A stretch of DNA of 64,000 nt from an uncultured Flavobacteriales bacterium (GCA_903860985.1 CAIOSO010000050.1:1-64000); one strand, 5' to 3'; shown: positions 54,142 to 63,418, counted from the first letter of the stretch. Notes: a model not told the origin generated them from the sequence alone. Translations and numbers: made by a program.

Positions 54142-54981
54142 TTAGTGAAGTTTAAGTAAATGTTCTATTTTATTTATGGGAATGCTGAACTCAATCGTTC
54201 CCTCCGCATAATTAGAGATTTCATACGGCATATACATGAAATGGATGCTTTTTCCATCAAAATAAAAATTATCGTTGCACGCAAATTGGTCGTTTTCAAA
54301 CCAAAAGTCGAAGGAGTGATCTTTTGAACTTACACTGACGTTTGCAGGAATCCCTTTTGACTTCTTGAAGTACTTTTCGGCAATGCGATTGAATTCCTTG
54401 ATGTCTGTAACAAAATCAGTCAATGATAATTCCTTACCTGAACGTTTATCAAATTGGAAATACCCTGTCCCGTAATTGCCATGCGCGCCACCTTCGTACG
54501 AACTCGACACCTCGGTTAAGGTGGTAAATTCTTTGTGCGCATCATCGATAGCATATTCGTCTGACATCGAATAGGTCATTTCAAATTCCGATTTACTTCG
54601 GTTCGCATATCGTTTAAAATCATTCATCGATTTCTCGATTAGTTGAACAGTCAATGGATCTTTTGAAACGGGCACACCGTCTTTTCGAAACAAGGATTTT
54701 TTAATAAAATCATTGATAGCGACTTGCCAAACATTGAGTTGTCCTTTATCCTCGTAGAACACGTAGGAAATAAAACTGGTGGAAGTGTCCTCGCCTTTAC
54801 CAGCAACTATAGAGTAACTTCCCTTAATCAGTTTCGCTTCATTTTCAGTTGGAAGTTCTTTTTTTACTGCTTCTTTTGGAGTAGGAGCGACGTGTTTCGC
54901 TTCTTTCTTATTCGGTTCTGGCGTTTGACAAGAGAAAAGTGAAAGGCAGGCTCCAAGTAGGATGAAAGTTAAATTTTTCAT
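54142..54981 (-). CDS. DUF3298 lipoprotein
   Basis: A 279-residue lipoprotein: signal LTFILLGACLSLFSC with the lipidated Cys at 18, a charged linker with Pro, Lys and Glu, then a DUF4163/DUF3298 pair. SSSYEGGAHGNYGTGYFQFD and the C-terminal MYMPYEISNYAEGTIEFSIP are the DUF3298 pattern, as in the sensor domain of Bacillus RsiV, which binds lysozyme. There is no membrane helix or anti-sigma domain here, so only the sensor-like part is shared. The frame extends to 55074, but the ATG at 54981 begins a textbook lipoprotein signal and overlaps the lgt stop as ATGA. Lgt, the enzyme that lipidates it, is thus co-translated. Confidence 0.85.
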   Translation of the reverse strand: MKNLTFILLGACLSLFSCQTPEPNKKEAKHVAPTPKEAVKKELPTENEAKLIKGSYSIVAGKGEDTSTSFISYVFYEDKGQLNVWQVAINDFIKKSLFRKDGVPVSKDPLTVQLIEKSMNDFKRYANRSKSEFEMTYSMSDEYAIDDAHKEFTTLTEVSSSYEGGAHGNYGTGYFQFDKRSGKELSLTDFVTDIKEFNRIAEKYFKKSKGIPANVSVSSKDHSFDFWFENDQFACNDNFYFDGKSIHFMYMPYEISNYAEGTIEFSIPINKIEHLLKLH

Positions 54982-55826
54982 TGTGCGGGACTGTTTTTTG
55001 ACGCGCGATAAATCAAATAAATTCCACACAGCACAAATGGAATACTTAATAGTTGTCCGGTGTTTAAGCTCCATTCAAAGTCTCTTGCGGTCTGACCAAT
55101 TTTGACGAATTCAATAAAGAATCGGGATCCAAAAATCATGATTAAGAAGGAACCGAAAATGAATCCTTGTTGCTTGAACTTTTCTTTTTTCCAATAAAGG
55201 AATAGGAGGATGAAAAAAGCAAGGAGGTAACAAATCGCTTCGTAAAGTTGAGCTGGATGTCTAGGTGTCGGATCGTACATGTGCAATTGGTCATTCCAAT
55301 AGTTTTGAAATTTGAATGCCCATGGAACATTTGTTGGATCTCCAACCATTTCGTGATTGACTAAATTTCCAAGGCGGATAAACGTCGCGCCAATTGCTAC
55401 AGGAGCGGAAATTCGGTCGAGCATCCACAAATAAGGACGTTTTAATACTTTTTGGGAATAGTACCACAAGGAAAGGAGAATCACAATGGCAGCACCGTGA
55501 CTCGCTAATCCACCTTCCCAAATTTTAAAAATGTCAGCTGGATGAGACAAATAACCGCGGTCGACAACGACACCATTTTGTATTTCGTCGAAAAGAGGAC
55601 CATAGAAAAAAACGTGTCCAAGTCGTGCGCCAATAACGGTTGCTGGAATCATGAACCAAACAAGTTTATCCAACAGTTCGTCGCTGATTTGTTCTTCCTT
55701 GAACATGCGTTTCACCACGAAATAACCGAGAATAAGTCCAGTTACAAATAATAACCCATAGAGGTTAGGCGTTCGCCAACCATCAATAATTTCCGAATCA
55801 ACGGTCCAGTTTATAGCTAAAATCAC
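54978..55826 (-). CDS. lgt: Prolipoprotein diacylglyceryl transferase
   Basis: A 282-residue Lgt with seven membrane helices. It attaches diacylglycerol from phosphatidylglycerol to the lipobox cysteine of prolipoproteins. WEGGLASHGAAIVI and FIRLGNLVNHEMVGDPTNVPWAF are the family signatures, with the conserved Arg, Asn and Glu; PRHPAQLYEAI is also present. It overlaps trhO upstream and the lipoprotein gene downstream by four bases each (ATGA), so the three are translationally coupled. Confidence 0.95.
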   Translation of the reverse strand: MILAINWTVDSEIIDGWRTPNLYGLLFVTGLILGYFVVKRMFKEEQISDELLDKLVWFMIPATVIGARLGHVFFYGPLFDEIQNGVVVDRGYLSHPADIFKIWEGGLASHGAAIVILLSLWYYSQKVLKRPYLWMLDRISAPVAIGATFIRLGNLVNHEMVGDPTNVPWAFKFQNYWNDQLHMYDPTPRHPAQLYEAICYLLAFFILLFLYWKKEKFKQQGFIFGSFLIMIFGSRFFIEFVKIGQTARDFEWSLNTGQLLSIPFVLCGIYLIYRASKNSPAQ

Positions 55827-56908
55827 TTGTCTCTATTTGAAAGTTCAATCAAAGATAAGGGTTTTTCAGGATTGTGTTTAAAGGGAAGTTTATTTGATCT
55901 ACCTTTTTTGAAAATTCGATTACTGTTCTCGATTCCCTTGCGCATTTCCTTCTGAACCTCTTCAGGTAAGTGAATGGTTTCCAGGCATTCAGATGAACAG
56001 CAGTTCTCCATTTTCTCCTTGCAAGCTTCGCATTGAATGAAGAGCAAATGACATGCGTCGTTCACACAATTCGTGTGCGTATCCGCAGGATCGCCACATT
56101 GATGGCAAACAGCGATGATGTCGTCAGAAATACGTTCGCCTCGACGTTCATCGAATACGAAGTTTTTTCCAATGAATTTATTCTCAATTCCTTGTTCCTT
56201 CGCGTCGTTAGCGTATTTAATGATTCCACCTTCTAATTGATGGACATTTTGGAATCCACGGTGTTTGAACCATGCGGATGCTTTTTCGCAACGTACGCCA
56301 CCCGTACAGTACATGACGATGTTTTTATCCTCGTTACCTTTTAAATACGTCTCTTCGATGTAGGGAAGGGATTCTCTAAACGTATCGACATCGGGAAGAA
56401 TTGCGCCTTTGAAATAACCAACTTCTGATTCGTAGTGGTTACGAAAATCAATGAGAATGGTGTCTGGTCTCTCTGTTAATTCGTTGAATTCTTTTGCATT
56501 CAAGTGTTTTCCTTTATTGGTCACATCGAATGTTTGGTCATCTAATCCGTCCGCAAGAATTTTATCACGCACTTTTATTTTTAACTTCAAAAAGGGGAAT
56601 TCGGCTTCGGAATCATCCACAGAGAAATTAAAACGTACACCCTGTAAAAAATCGATGTCGTACAATTCTTCGCGAAACTGACTCAAGTTGTGTGTTGGGA
56701 CCGCAATTTGTGCGTTGATTCCTTCATGTGCGACGTATGTTCGTCCCACGACTTCTAATTTCGACCACATCAAGAAAAGGTGATCTCTGAATAAGTGAGG
56801 ATTTTCAATTTGTGCGTATTGGTAGAATGAAATGGTGATGAATTGATGTCCCACTTCACGCAAATGCGCTTCTAATTCCTCCTTATTTAATGTGTTCCAC
56901 AGTTGCAT
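55823..56908 (-). CDS. trhO: tRNA uridine(34) hydroxylase (rhodanese family)
   Basis: A 361-residue YceA/TrhO protein that uses oxygen to hydroxylate U34 of some tRNAs. The N-terminal acylphosphatase-like domain (residues 1-120: YVAHEGINAQIAVP) is followed by a rhodanese domain with catalytic C201 in VMYCTGGVRCEKASAW. A cysteine-rich C-terminal segment (CHQCG, CVNDACHLLFIQCEACKEK, CCSSEC) may bind zinc. Length agrees with the longer family members. A TATCTTTG box lies 28 bases upstream. It is the first gene of trhO-lgt-lipoprotein. Confidence 0.93.
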   Translation of the reverse strand: MQLWNTLNKEELEAHLREVGHQFITISFYQYAQIENPHLFRDHLFLMWSKLEVVGRTYVAHEGINAQIAVPTHNLSQFREELYDIDFLQGVRFNFSVDDSEAEFPFLKLKIKVRDKILADGLDDQTFDVTNKGKHLNAKEFNELTERPDTILIDFRNHYESEVGYFKGAILPDVDTFRESLPYIEETYLKGNEDKNIVMYCTGGVRCEKASAWFKHRGFQNVHQLEGGIIKYANDAKEQGIENKFIGKNFVFDERRGERISDDIIAVCHQCGDPADTHTNCVNDACHLLFIQCEACKEKMENCCSSECLETIHLPEEVQKEMRKGIENSNRIFKKGRSNKLPFKHNPEKPLSLIELSNRDK

Positions 56909-56936
56909 GCTATGTTGAATTAAATAATTAATACAG

Positions 56937-56944
56937 CAAAGATA
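56937..56944 (-). promoter_or_regulatory. -7 box upstream of trhO-lgt
   Basis: TATCTTTG on the minus strand, a full match, ending 28 bases before the trhO ATG. No -33 TTG is evident. Confidence 0.45.
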
Positions 56945-57003
56945 AGGAAATGAGATGGCTGAAAAAAATGACGAAAGTCATTAAATACAGAAATAGGAAC
57001 CGC

Positions 57004-57855
57004 CTAACTTGATTTTTCGAAACGTTTACTTTGATTTACTTTCCAGTTGAACCAATATTTCCCAAAAATCAAACTTAGGCTTTTATCAAAGGGAATCTGC
57101 GTCAAGCGTACCAATCCGGTTTTAAAGGTAACTAGGGGATTTCGATGCCATTTTCTAAATCCAATAGATAAACTTGCATCGGTATAAATCATTTGGTGCC
57201 AATATCCAGATGGAATAAATAGCGTGTCGCCATGATCCAATGTAAGCCGATATGCTTTCAACTCTTTCAAAGCTGGGTAATCAGTTAAGTTTACGTTAAA
57301 TAGGTTCACCATGGATGTTGAATTGAAGGGAATTCGGTAAAGTAGATGTGATTGTTTAGGTTCAATAAGAATGATTTCTTTTCGCCCAAAAAGTTGTAGT
57401 AATAGTCCATCGTCGTACATAAAATCATAATGAAGCGGAACCACAGTTCCTTTTCCACCAAGAAACATCATGTTGGGTAACTGAAATGGACAGGTAAAAA
57501 AATCTGGACAAGGAATTTCTTTCGCTAATTTCTTGTTTTTACTGAGTATCGGGTTGACAAACATTCTCAGGTCTGAGGGTTTGTTTTCACGAATCAACTG
57601 AAGCATGTGATTCATCGAAACGGAATGGTCGCCACGCAAATAAGCCGTTCTATTTTTGTGCTGTCTACTGAATACTTTCACCATGAAATGCCCAATTTCT
57701 TTTTCTAAAAAATTGAGGTCCCATTTACTCGCTGGAGTTTGATCGAGAAGTCCTTTAATAAGAACCGGTTTGTTCGTTTTTATCCAGGATTCGTTGAAAC
57801 CAGCCTTGGTAACATCCTTGACGTGAATTTGATCGGTGATATCGGTGAATTCCAT
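57004..57855 (-). CDS. JmjC/cupin-like Fe(II)/2-oxoglutarate oxygenase
   Basis: A 283-residue cupin-8/JmjC protein. The iron ligands are H142 and D144 in VVPLHYDFMYD, and H220 in FIPSGYWHQM. The GDTLFIPSGYWH block and LLLQLFGRKEIILIEP are typical of FIH-like hydroxylases. Such bacterial enzymes hydroxylate ribosomal proteins, tRNA or peptides; the substrate here is not evident. It is a single-gene unit. A TAGATTTA near-match box lies 19 bases upstream of the ATG. Confidence 0.88.
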   Translation of the reverse strand: MEFTDITDQIHVKDVTKAGFNESWIKTNKPVLIKGLLDQTPASKWDLNFLEKEIGHFMVKVFSRQHKNRTAYLRGDHSVSMNHMLQLIRENKPSDLRMFVNPILSKNKKLAKEIPCPDFFTCPFQLPNMMFLGGKGTVVPLHYDFMYDDGLLLQLFGRKEIILIEPKQSHLLYRIPFNSTSMVNLFNVNLTDYPALKELKAYRLTLDHGDTLFIPSGYWHQMIYTDASLSIGFRKWHRNPLVTFKTGLVRLTQIPFDKSLSLIFGKYWFNWKVNQSKRFEKSS

Positions 57856-57991
57856 AGCAATTGGTTTTAGATCATAAATCTAATTGCGAAAAGCAGGAAT
57901 TTAAAATTGAATAACGCATTAAGTATTTGTTAATCTGCGAATTACGCAAATACCAGGAAATAAATACAAGCGATGATATCGAATGAATAGT

Positions 57992-58372
57992 TTAGCTAGG
58001 CAATCTGACTAGGTAAATTTTTCGAATTTCACCTCTCCAGGTGTGGACCTTACCTTCGAATCTTTTTTGATCATCGGATAATTTAAAGGTCAAGAAATTA
58101 GTGATGTTATTCGCATCCATTTGAAAGGTTAAAATGGAACCATCAAATTTTACCTTATGGTAATTAGGTAACCAATCCACTTGCGAATTGTGTAAGGAAA
58201 TCAATAATGAATCATTTTTTTGTATAAGTCGAAGGGTGTCGACATAATCCACGTCACTATCAATCCAATGTTCGGACCAAAGACCAGAAATGGTTGGAAT
58301 GGATTGTTTCATGGAGGAAGTAAGAACGACAATCAATCCAAGAAACAAACTGAAGTGAAGTACATTTTTCAT
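57992..58372 (-). CDS. Small secreted protein, unknown
   Basis: A 126-residue protein with a signal peptide (FSLFLGLIVVLTSSM). The mature part is about 105 residues of alternating strands with paired hydrophobic positions (GLWSEHWIDSDVDYVDTL, LLISLHN, SILTFQMD, FEGKVHTW), suggesting a small beta-barrel or lipocalin-like fold. No family is recognised. It follows dapD by three bases and is the last gene of the minus-strand run. Confidence 0.65.
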   Translation of the reverse strand: MKNVLHFSLFLGLIVVLTSSMKQSIPTISGLWSEHWIDSDVDYVDTLRLIQKNDSLLISLHNSQVDWLPNYHKVKFDGSILTFQMDANNITNFLTFKLSDDQKRFEGKVHTWRGEIRKIYLVRLPS

Positions 58373-58375
58373 GTT

Positions 58376-59185
58376 TTATACAGCCACATTATATTCGCGT
58401 AGAGCATCGTTCAAGGAAGTCTTTAAATCCGTAGAGGCTTTTCGTTGACCAATAATTAACGCACATGGAACTTGATAGGATCCAGCTGGAAATTCTTTTG
58501 TGTATGTCCCAGGAATCACAACACTTCGCTCTGGCACATATCCGCGGTGTTCGATTGGTTCTGGTCCTGAAACGTCAATGATTTTGGTGGATTTTGTTAG
58601 AACAACATTCGCTCCTAAAACAGCTTGCTTCCCAACACGAACGCCTTCCACCACAATGCAACGCGATCCGATAAACGCATCATCTTCAATAATCACAGGA
58701 GCAGCTTGCAATGGCTCTAATACGCCACCGATTCCAACGCCACCGCTTAAGTGTACATTTTTTCCAATCTGCGCACAACTTCCAACGGTTGCCCAAGTAT
58801 CCACCATGGTTCCTGAGTCTACGTATGCGCCAATGTTGATGTAAGAGGGCATCATAATGACACCCGGTGCAACAAACGCACCATAACGTGCGATTGCATG
58901 AGGAACAACGCGTACTCCTAATTCTTTGTAATTACGTTTTAAAGCCATTTTATCGTGAAACTCGAATGGACCCACTTCAATGGTTTCCATTTGACGAATC
59001 GGAAAGTACATGACAACAGCTTTCTTCACCCATTCATTGACAATCCACTCACCATTTTCTCCTGGTTGAGCAACACGAAGTCGTCCTTTGTCCAAATCTT
59101 CTATTACCGTTTCAATCGCCTTAATCGTATCTTTGTCCTTCAATAATTCACGGTTATCCCATGCTGCTTCAATTTGTTGTCTCAT
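58376..59185 (-). CDS. dapD: Tetrahydrodipicolinate N-succinyltransferase
   Basis: A 269-residue DapD, succinylating tetrahydrodipicolinate in the DAP/lysine pathway. The left-handed beta-helix repeats are clear (APGVIMMPSYINIGAYVDSG, VGSCAQIGKNVHLSGGVGIGG). Other motifs are QAAPVIIEDDAFIGSRCIVVEG and PIEHRGYVPERSVVIPG. Length matches the family. It overlaps the UMF1 transporter gene by 17 bases. With dapF at 20 kb it indicates that the succinylase branch of lysine synthesis is used. Confidence 0.96.
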   Translation of the reverse strand: MRQQIEAAWDNRELLKDKDTIKAIETVIEDLDKGRLRVAQPGENGEWIVNEWVKKAVVMYFPIRQMETIEVGPFEFHDKMALKRNYKELGVRVVPHAIARYGAFVAPGVIMMPSYINIGAYVDSGTMVDTWATVGSCAQIGKNVHLSGGVGIGGVLEPLQAAPVIIEDDAFIGSRCIVVEGVRVGKQAVLGANVVLTKSTKIIDVSGPEPIEHRGYVPERSVVIPGTYTKEFPAGSYQVPCALIIGQRKASTDLKTSLNDALREYNVAV

Positions 59186-60500
59186 GCTGTAAGTTTGATG
59201 TTTTTGGAATGAAAAGTAGGATGATTAATCCGATTGCGAAGAAAATCACTAAAGCTAAGATCGATGTTCGGATATTTAAATATCCTTCGATGAGTCCGAA
59301 CGTTAAGGTTCCAACTGCTAATCCGATTTTCTCTGCTAAATCGTAGAAACTAAAATAGGAGGTCAAGTCTTTGGTTTCAGGAAGTAATTTGGAATACGTT
59401 GACCTAGCCAATGATTGAATTCCTCCCATCACGAGTCCAACGATCGCTGCAGCAATGAAAAACTGCCACGGTTCATAAACCAAGTAATAGACTCCGAGAC
59501 ACAGTGCAATCCAAATGACAATGGCAATTCCTATGGACTTTAAGTTTCCAATTTTACGGGAGACTTTGGATAAAAGAAAGGCGCCGAGAATTCCAATAAA
59601 CTGAATAATTAAAATCGAAATAATGAGGTCCTGTTGTTTGATTCCACGGACTTCTTTATTGGCAAAAGCAACAGCCATCACCATGATGGTTTGAACAGCC
59701 ATATTGAACATGAAGAACGAAAATAAATAACGTTTCAATGGAATATTCAACTTGATTTCCTTCCAAACTTTATACACTTCGCGGTATCCTTTGACAATCA
59801 TATTACCCTCCACTTTACTTGTGGCAGTCGATTTAGGTAGGCGAATGAACGAATAGGTCGCAAAACTAATCCACCAAAGACTAACGAGTGGAAACGCAAA
59901 ACGAATAGGAATGGCTTTCGTGAAAACGGTTAGTATCAACACGATAATCAACAAAATAGAACTACCCAAATATCCCATAGAGAATCCACGTGCACTGATT
60001 TTATCGTGGTCTTTCGGTTCAGCGATTTCTGGTAAATAGGAATTGTAGTAGACTAAACTTGCCCAGAAGCCAACGGAGCCAAAGAACAAAGCGAGAATGC
60101 TCCAATCGATGTAGAAAGGACCTCCTTCAACAGAACAGCGATCCGCATGGAAAAAATAAAGGAGTCCGCTTGAGATTGCTCCCAGGTAACAAAAGAACTG
60201 CATAAACAGTTTTCGTTTTCCTCCTGCATCTGCGATTCCCGATAAAATAGGCGTCAACAACGCGACGACGATGTAGGACAAACAGATCAAATAGGCATAA
60301 AACTCCGTGTTTTTGAATTCCATTCCGAAAACAGAAACGGCATCAAAAATGGTTGCTTTGGTAATTGGATCCTTGACGCTTGTTTGTGTTTCGTACAAAA
60401 TTGGAAAAATTGCCGAACTGATAATGAGTGGATAAACGGAATTTGCCCAGTCATACATCACCCATCCGCGGATGATTTTTTTATCTCCTTTTTCAATCAT
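59169..60500 (-). CDS. UMF1-family MFS transporter
   Basis: A 443-residue major facilitator protein with about 12 helices. MYDWANSVYPLIISSAIFP and GGIQSLARSTYSKLLPETKD are hallmarks of the UMF1/Atg22-like branch, whose yeast member exports amino acids from the vacuole. The bacterial substrates are unknown. It overlaps dapD by 17 bases and lies 16 bases after the Lys1-like gene, so an amino acid substrate is plausible but unproven. Confidence 0.88.
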   Translation of the reverse strand: MIEKGDKKIIRGWVMYDWANSVYPLIISSAIFPILYETQTSVKDPITKATIFDAVSVFGMEFKNTEFYAYLICLSYIVVALLTPILSGIADAGGKRKLFMQFFCYLGAISSGLLYFFHADRCSVEGGPFYIDWSILALFFGSVGFWASLVYYNSYLPEIAEPKDHDKISARGFSMGYLGSSILLIIVLILTVFTKAIPIRFAFPLVSLWWISFATYSFIRLPKSTATSKVEGNMIVKGYREVYKVWKEIKLNIPLKRYLFSFFMFNMAVQTIMVMAVAFANKEVRGIKQQDLIISILIIQFIGILGAFLLSKVSRKIGNLKSIGIAIVIWIALCLGVYYLVYEPWQFFIAAAIVGLVMGGIQSLARSTYSKLLPETKDLTSYFSFYDLAEKIGLAVGTLTFGLIEGYLNIRTSILALVIFFAIGLIILLFIPKTSNLQHETTN

Positions 60501-60516
60501 ATACGAATGTAGAAAA

Positions 60517-61737
60517 TTATTCTAATCCAGCGATGTATTTGCTTAAATAGCTAAATCCTTCGGTTAATTCACCTGTTATCGTTGTTTGAGATCCTCTTGA
60601 TATGACATCATCTGGATCTTTTCCAAACAAACACGGGAGTACATGTTTCAATAATTCGTTTCCGAAATCTTCCGATGCGTCTTTTGGTAACTCACATGGT
60701 AAATTGTCAATCGCCATCACCGCAATCGCACCTTCTTGCATGAAGTCCACTTCGGTTTGGGTTAGTGGATCGTAGCCATAAATTCCATTGCCAATTTTAC
60801 TTGGACGAATCGTACATGCGATGGGACCAGAAATGTCACAGGAAATATCCCCGACAACTTTGATTCGATTGTCTGCATGCAATAAATCTTCATTAGTTAA
60901 AATGTATGGAGATTTTGCACTCCAGAAGTGACAAGGGATATACATGACTGATTTGTTGGAATAGCGACTAAACGTCGAAAGGTAATTTTCTGGCGTTGAA
61001 TAGAAATCCTTTTTCACGAAGGACGTCCCATCTTTCGGAGCAAAATAATCCTCTGCCTCTAAATGTGTGTAAACGGGTCCTTCAAACGAATTTTTCAAGT
61101 ATTCCTCTGGACTGACTTCTGTAATCGGTAACAAATCAATGATTTCTCTCGCTCCATGTCCAACACGACCAAATCCCGTTAAAACGACACGGAAATCAGC
61201 AGGTAAGTCCACTTTTTTTAATTCTTGTTCCACTTCCTTACGGTCTTCACATTCATTGGCAGGTTTCATGGAATAACGTCCAGATTTTAAGCCGTACGTT
61301 AAGAATGCGTTGTAGCATCCAACAATTCCTGCATACCGACCAAAGCCAATGATGCGTTTATTGTATTTATCTTTCAATACTTCGTAATCTACCAGACGGA
61401 TTTTTTTATCCAAAACGGCATTCAACAGATCGCGATTGTACGGTTGTTTTTTGAAGGTATGCGAAAAGAAGAAAAAGGTTTTGTTCGGAATTAAATCCGC
61501 GATTTGTACCTCTTTTACGCCAAAAATATAATCGCAATCCGTTAAGAAATCTACCAATTCAATTCCTTGTTCCGCATAAGCTGCGTCCGGATATGTTCGA
61601 ATAGGACTGCGTTGAACGACAACTTTCACCTCTGGATATAGTACTTCAATGGCTTTACACTGTTTCGGTGTTAATGGGACACGAAAATCCGGCGGTACTT
61701 TTCCTTCGCGGATGACACCTAATGTGATTGATTTCAT
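60517..61737 (-). CDS. Saccharopine/alanine dehydrogenase-like NAD(P) oxidoreductase
   Basis: A 406-residue protein of the alanine dehydrogenase / Lys1 (saccharopine dehydrogenase, lysine-forming) fold. The N-terminal domain begins LGVIREGKVPPDFRVPLTP and contains FFFSHTFKKQPYN, like the Lys1 block FAHAYKGQ. The NAD domain shows RVVLTGFGRVGHGAREIIDLL. ISCDISGPIACTIRPS is near the second half. A typical Lys1 makes lysine from saccharopine, but this organism has dapD and dapF, so biosynthesis by that route is unlikely. Lysine or another amino acid breakdown is possible. It sits in the operon with the KdsC-like and DAHP synthase genes. Confidence 0.8.
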   Translation of the reverse strand: MKSITLGVIREGKVPPDFRVPLTPKQCKAIEVLYPEVKVVVQRSPIRTYPDAAYAEQGIELVDFLTDCDYIFGVKEVQIADLIPNKTFFFFSHTFKKQPYNRDLLNAVLDKKIRLVDYEVLKDKYNKRIIGFGRYAGIVGCYNAFLTYGLKSGRYSMKPANECEDRKEVEQELKKVDLPADFRVVLTGFGRVGHGAREIIDLLPITEVSPEEYLKNSFEGPVYTHLEAEDYFAPKDGTSFVKKDFYSTPENYLSTFSRYSNKSVMYIPCHFWSAKSPYILTNEDLLHADNRIKVVGDISCDISGPIACTIRPSKIGNGIYGYDPLTQTEVDFMQEGAIAVMAIDNLPCELPKDASEDFGNELLKHVLPCLFGKDPDDVISRGSQTTITGELTEGFSYLSKYIAGLE

Positions 61738-61740
61738 AAA

Positions 61741-62418
61741 TTAAATTCCTTGAGGGAGTAAATATTGGTCGATGAATTCACGAACACACGCATCTCCACC
61801 TTTTCGAGATAGGATGATGTGACATTCTGTTTTAACGGAATTTACTGCGGAGGATGGACAAATAGCTAATCCAACGGCTTTCATCACCGCTAAATCATTG
61901 ACATCGTCACCGATGATTGCAACTTCGTTTAGGCTGATTCCTAATTCACTGCACCAGACATTGAGAATGTCTAATTTCGGCTCGCGTCCAACGTATACAC
62001 GTTCAATTCCGAGAACTGCGGCACGATCTTGTATCATGTGTTCTGTGAATCCGGAGGAAATAATTCCCAATTGAACAGGACCATTTTTCACAACGTGCAT
62101 GATTGCAAGTCCGTCTTGTGTATGGTATCGTTTTAATTGATCTCCTTTTTCACTCATGAACATGCCACCATCAGTTAAAACGCCATCGACATCCAAAATG
62201 AGTAATTTCAGTTTGTCAAGTTGCTTTTTGAAATGGTTGTTGCGAAACAAGGGTTTGAAAAGAAGCGCTGTCAAATCAACTTCGTATTCTTCACAGACTG
62301 CTTCTAAATCATACACAGAAAGTTCATTCACGTGTTCCACATCCAAATCGGACAAGAAATCATCGAACTCGATTCCGTTTTTTTGACAAAGTCCTTTTAT
62401 GTTTTGTTCTAATAACAT
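61741..62418 (-). CDS. KdsC-like HAD phosphatase with N-terminal extension
   Basis: A 225-residue HAD phosphatase of the KDO 8-phosphate phosphatase (KdsC) type. The nucleophile motif is LLILDVDGVLTDG (D76, D78), followed by SSGFTEHMIQDRAAVLGIERVYVG and the acidic motif IIGDDVNDLAVM. KdsC proper is about 170-185 residues. Here about 68 extra residues precede the fold and contain a segment (ELSVYDLEAVCEEYEVDLTA) that looks like a small helix-turn-helix. The function is probably removal of phosphate from KDO 8-phosphate or a related 3-deoxy sugar acid. It lies one base after the DAHP synthase gene and three before the Lys1-like gene. Confidence 0.88.
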   Translation of the reverse strand: MLLEQNIKGLCQKNGIEFDDFLSDLDVEHVNELSVYDLEAVCEEYEVDLTALLFKPLFRNNHFKKQLDKLKLLILDVDGVLTDGGMFMSEKGDQLKRYHTQDGLAIMHVVKNGPVQLGIISSGFTEHMIQDRAAVLGIERVYVGREPKLDILNVWCSELGISLNEVAIIGDDVNDLAVMKAVGLAICPSSAVNSVKTECHIILSRKGGDACVREFIDQYLLPQGI

Positions 62419-62419
62419 C

Positions 62420-63418
62420 TTATATCATTTTGTAACCTACACTTGCTGCAACAGCTTGAAGGTCTTTTTGTAATTGTTTGAATTCTTCGTAATTCAACTG
62501 CTGTGAAGCATCTGATTTCGCCACCTTTGGATTTGGATGTGCCTCGATTAAAAGTCCATCGATTCCCATAGCAACACATGCACGAGCTAATGGATTGACA
62601 CCATACGCATATCCCATCGCATGAGAAGGATCCAACACGATTGGAAGATTCGTGTATTCTTGTAACCAAGCAACGCCGCAAAGATCCAAGGTGAAACGTG
62701 TTCCTGTTTCGAAGGTACGAATCCCTCGTTCACACAAAATCACATTCTCGTTTCCACCAGCTAGTACAAATTCAGCCGCTTGAACAAATTCTTGCAGTGT
62801 TGTTCCGAATCCACGTTTGATCAATACAGGCTTTTTGATTTTTGCACATGCACGTAAAATTCCTTGGTCGTACATCGCTTTTGCTCCAACTTGAATGATG
62901 TCCGTGTGTTCAATGATTTCCTCAATGTGTGTCGCATCGCGCGCTTCTGTAATCACATTCAAACCGTATTCGGTTCTCATTTTTGCTAATAATTGCAATC
63001 CTTCTAATCCTAATCCTTGGAACGAATACGGACTCGTTCTTGGTTTGTAGCAACCACCTCTCAAGGTACTTAAGCCCATTCCAACGAGTAATTCCGCGGA
63101 CGAACGAATTTGTTCTTCGGATTCTACTGAGCATGGACCACCGATTAAAATAGTGTTTTTCGTATTTCCACCAATGCTCACATTTCCAATTTTTACTTCG
63201 CGTTTTTCCGAACGAAATCGTTTAGAAGCCAATTGAATGTCGTTGGCAAATACCCAATGTTCGGTCGTGATTGACTCGAGATCAGCAGGCAATTCCTTCA
63301 CGCCAGAACCGGTAATGAGGTAGTTTTTTCCTTCGTAAGTGATGTGAAAAGCTTTGTGTTTTTCAGCGAATGTCGCGCAGTCGTTCGCGCTAACGGTTGA
63401 TTTTAATTCAATGATCAT
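62420..63418 (-). CDS. aroF: DAHP synthase, type I-beta
   Basis: A 332-residue 3-deoxy-7-phosphoheptulonate synthase joining PEP and erythrose 4-phosphate, the first step to aromatics. Residues 1-70 are a ferredoxin-like (ACT-like) regulatory domain as in the Thermotoga enzyme. The barrel contains LIGGPCSVES, LRGGCYKPRTSPYSFQGLG, IIQVGAKAMYD, LIKRGFGTTLQEFV, CERGIRTFE and DPSHAMGY. KPRTS and the final HPNPKVAKSDASQQL distinguish it from KDO8P synthase, which lacks them. It overlaps the epimerase-CBS gene by four bases (ATGA). Confidence 0.92.
   Translation of the reverse strand: MIIELKSTVSANDCATFAEKHKAFHITYEGKNYLITGSGVKELPADLESITTEHWVFANDIQLASKRFRSEKREVKIGNVSIGGNTKNTILIGGPCSVESEEQIRSSAELLVGMGLSTLRGGCYKPRTSPYSFQGLGLEGLQLLAKMRTEYGLNVITEARDATHIEEIIEHTDIIQVGAKAMYDQGILRACAKIKKPVLIKRGFGTTLQEFVQAAEFVLAGGNENVILCERGIRTFETGTRFTLDLCGVAWLQEYTNLPIVLDPSHAMGYAYGVNPLARACVAMGIDGLLIEAHPNPKVAKSDASQQLNYEEFKQLQKDLQAVAASVGYKMI

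Noticed and set aside
60517-61737. Lysine biosynthesis by the aminoadipate route (from the Lys1-like gene)
   Set aside because: dapD and dapF in the same window show that the diaminopimelate route is used, and no other aminoadipate genes are seen.
62420-63418. KDO8P synthase as the identity of the PEP-condensing enzyme next to the KdsC-like gene
   Set aside because: The N-terminal regulatory domain and the KPRTS motif identify it as a type I-beta DAHP synthase.
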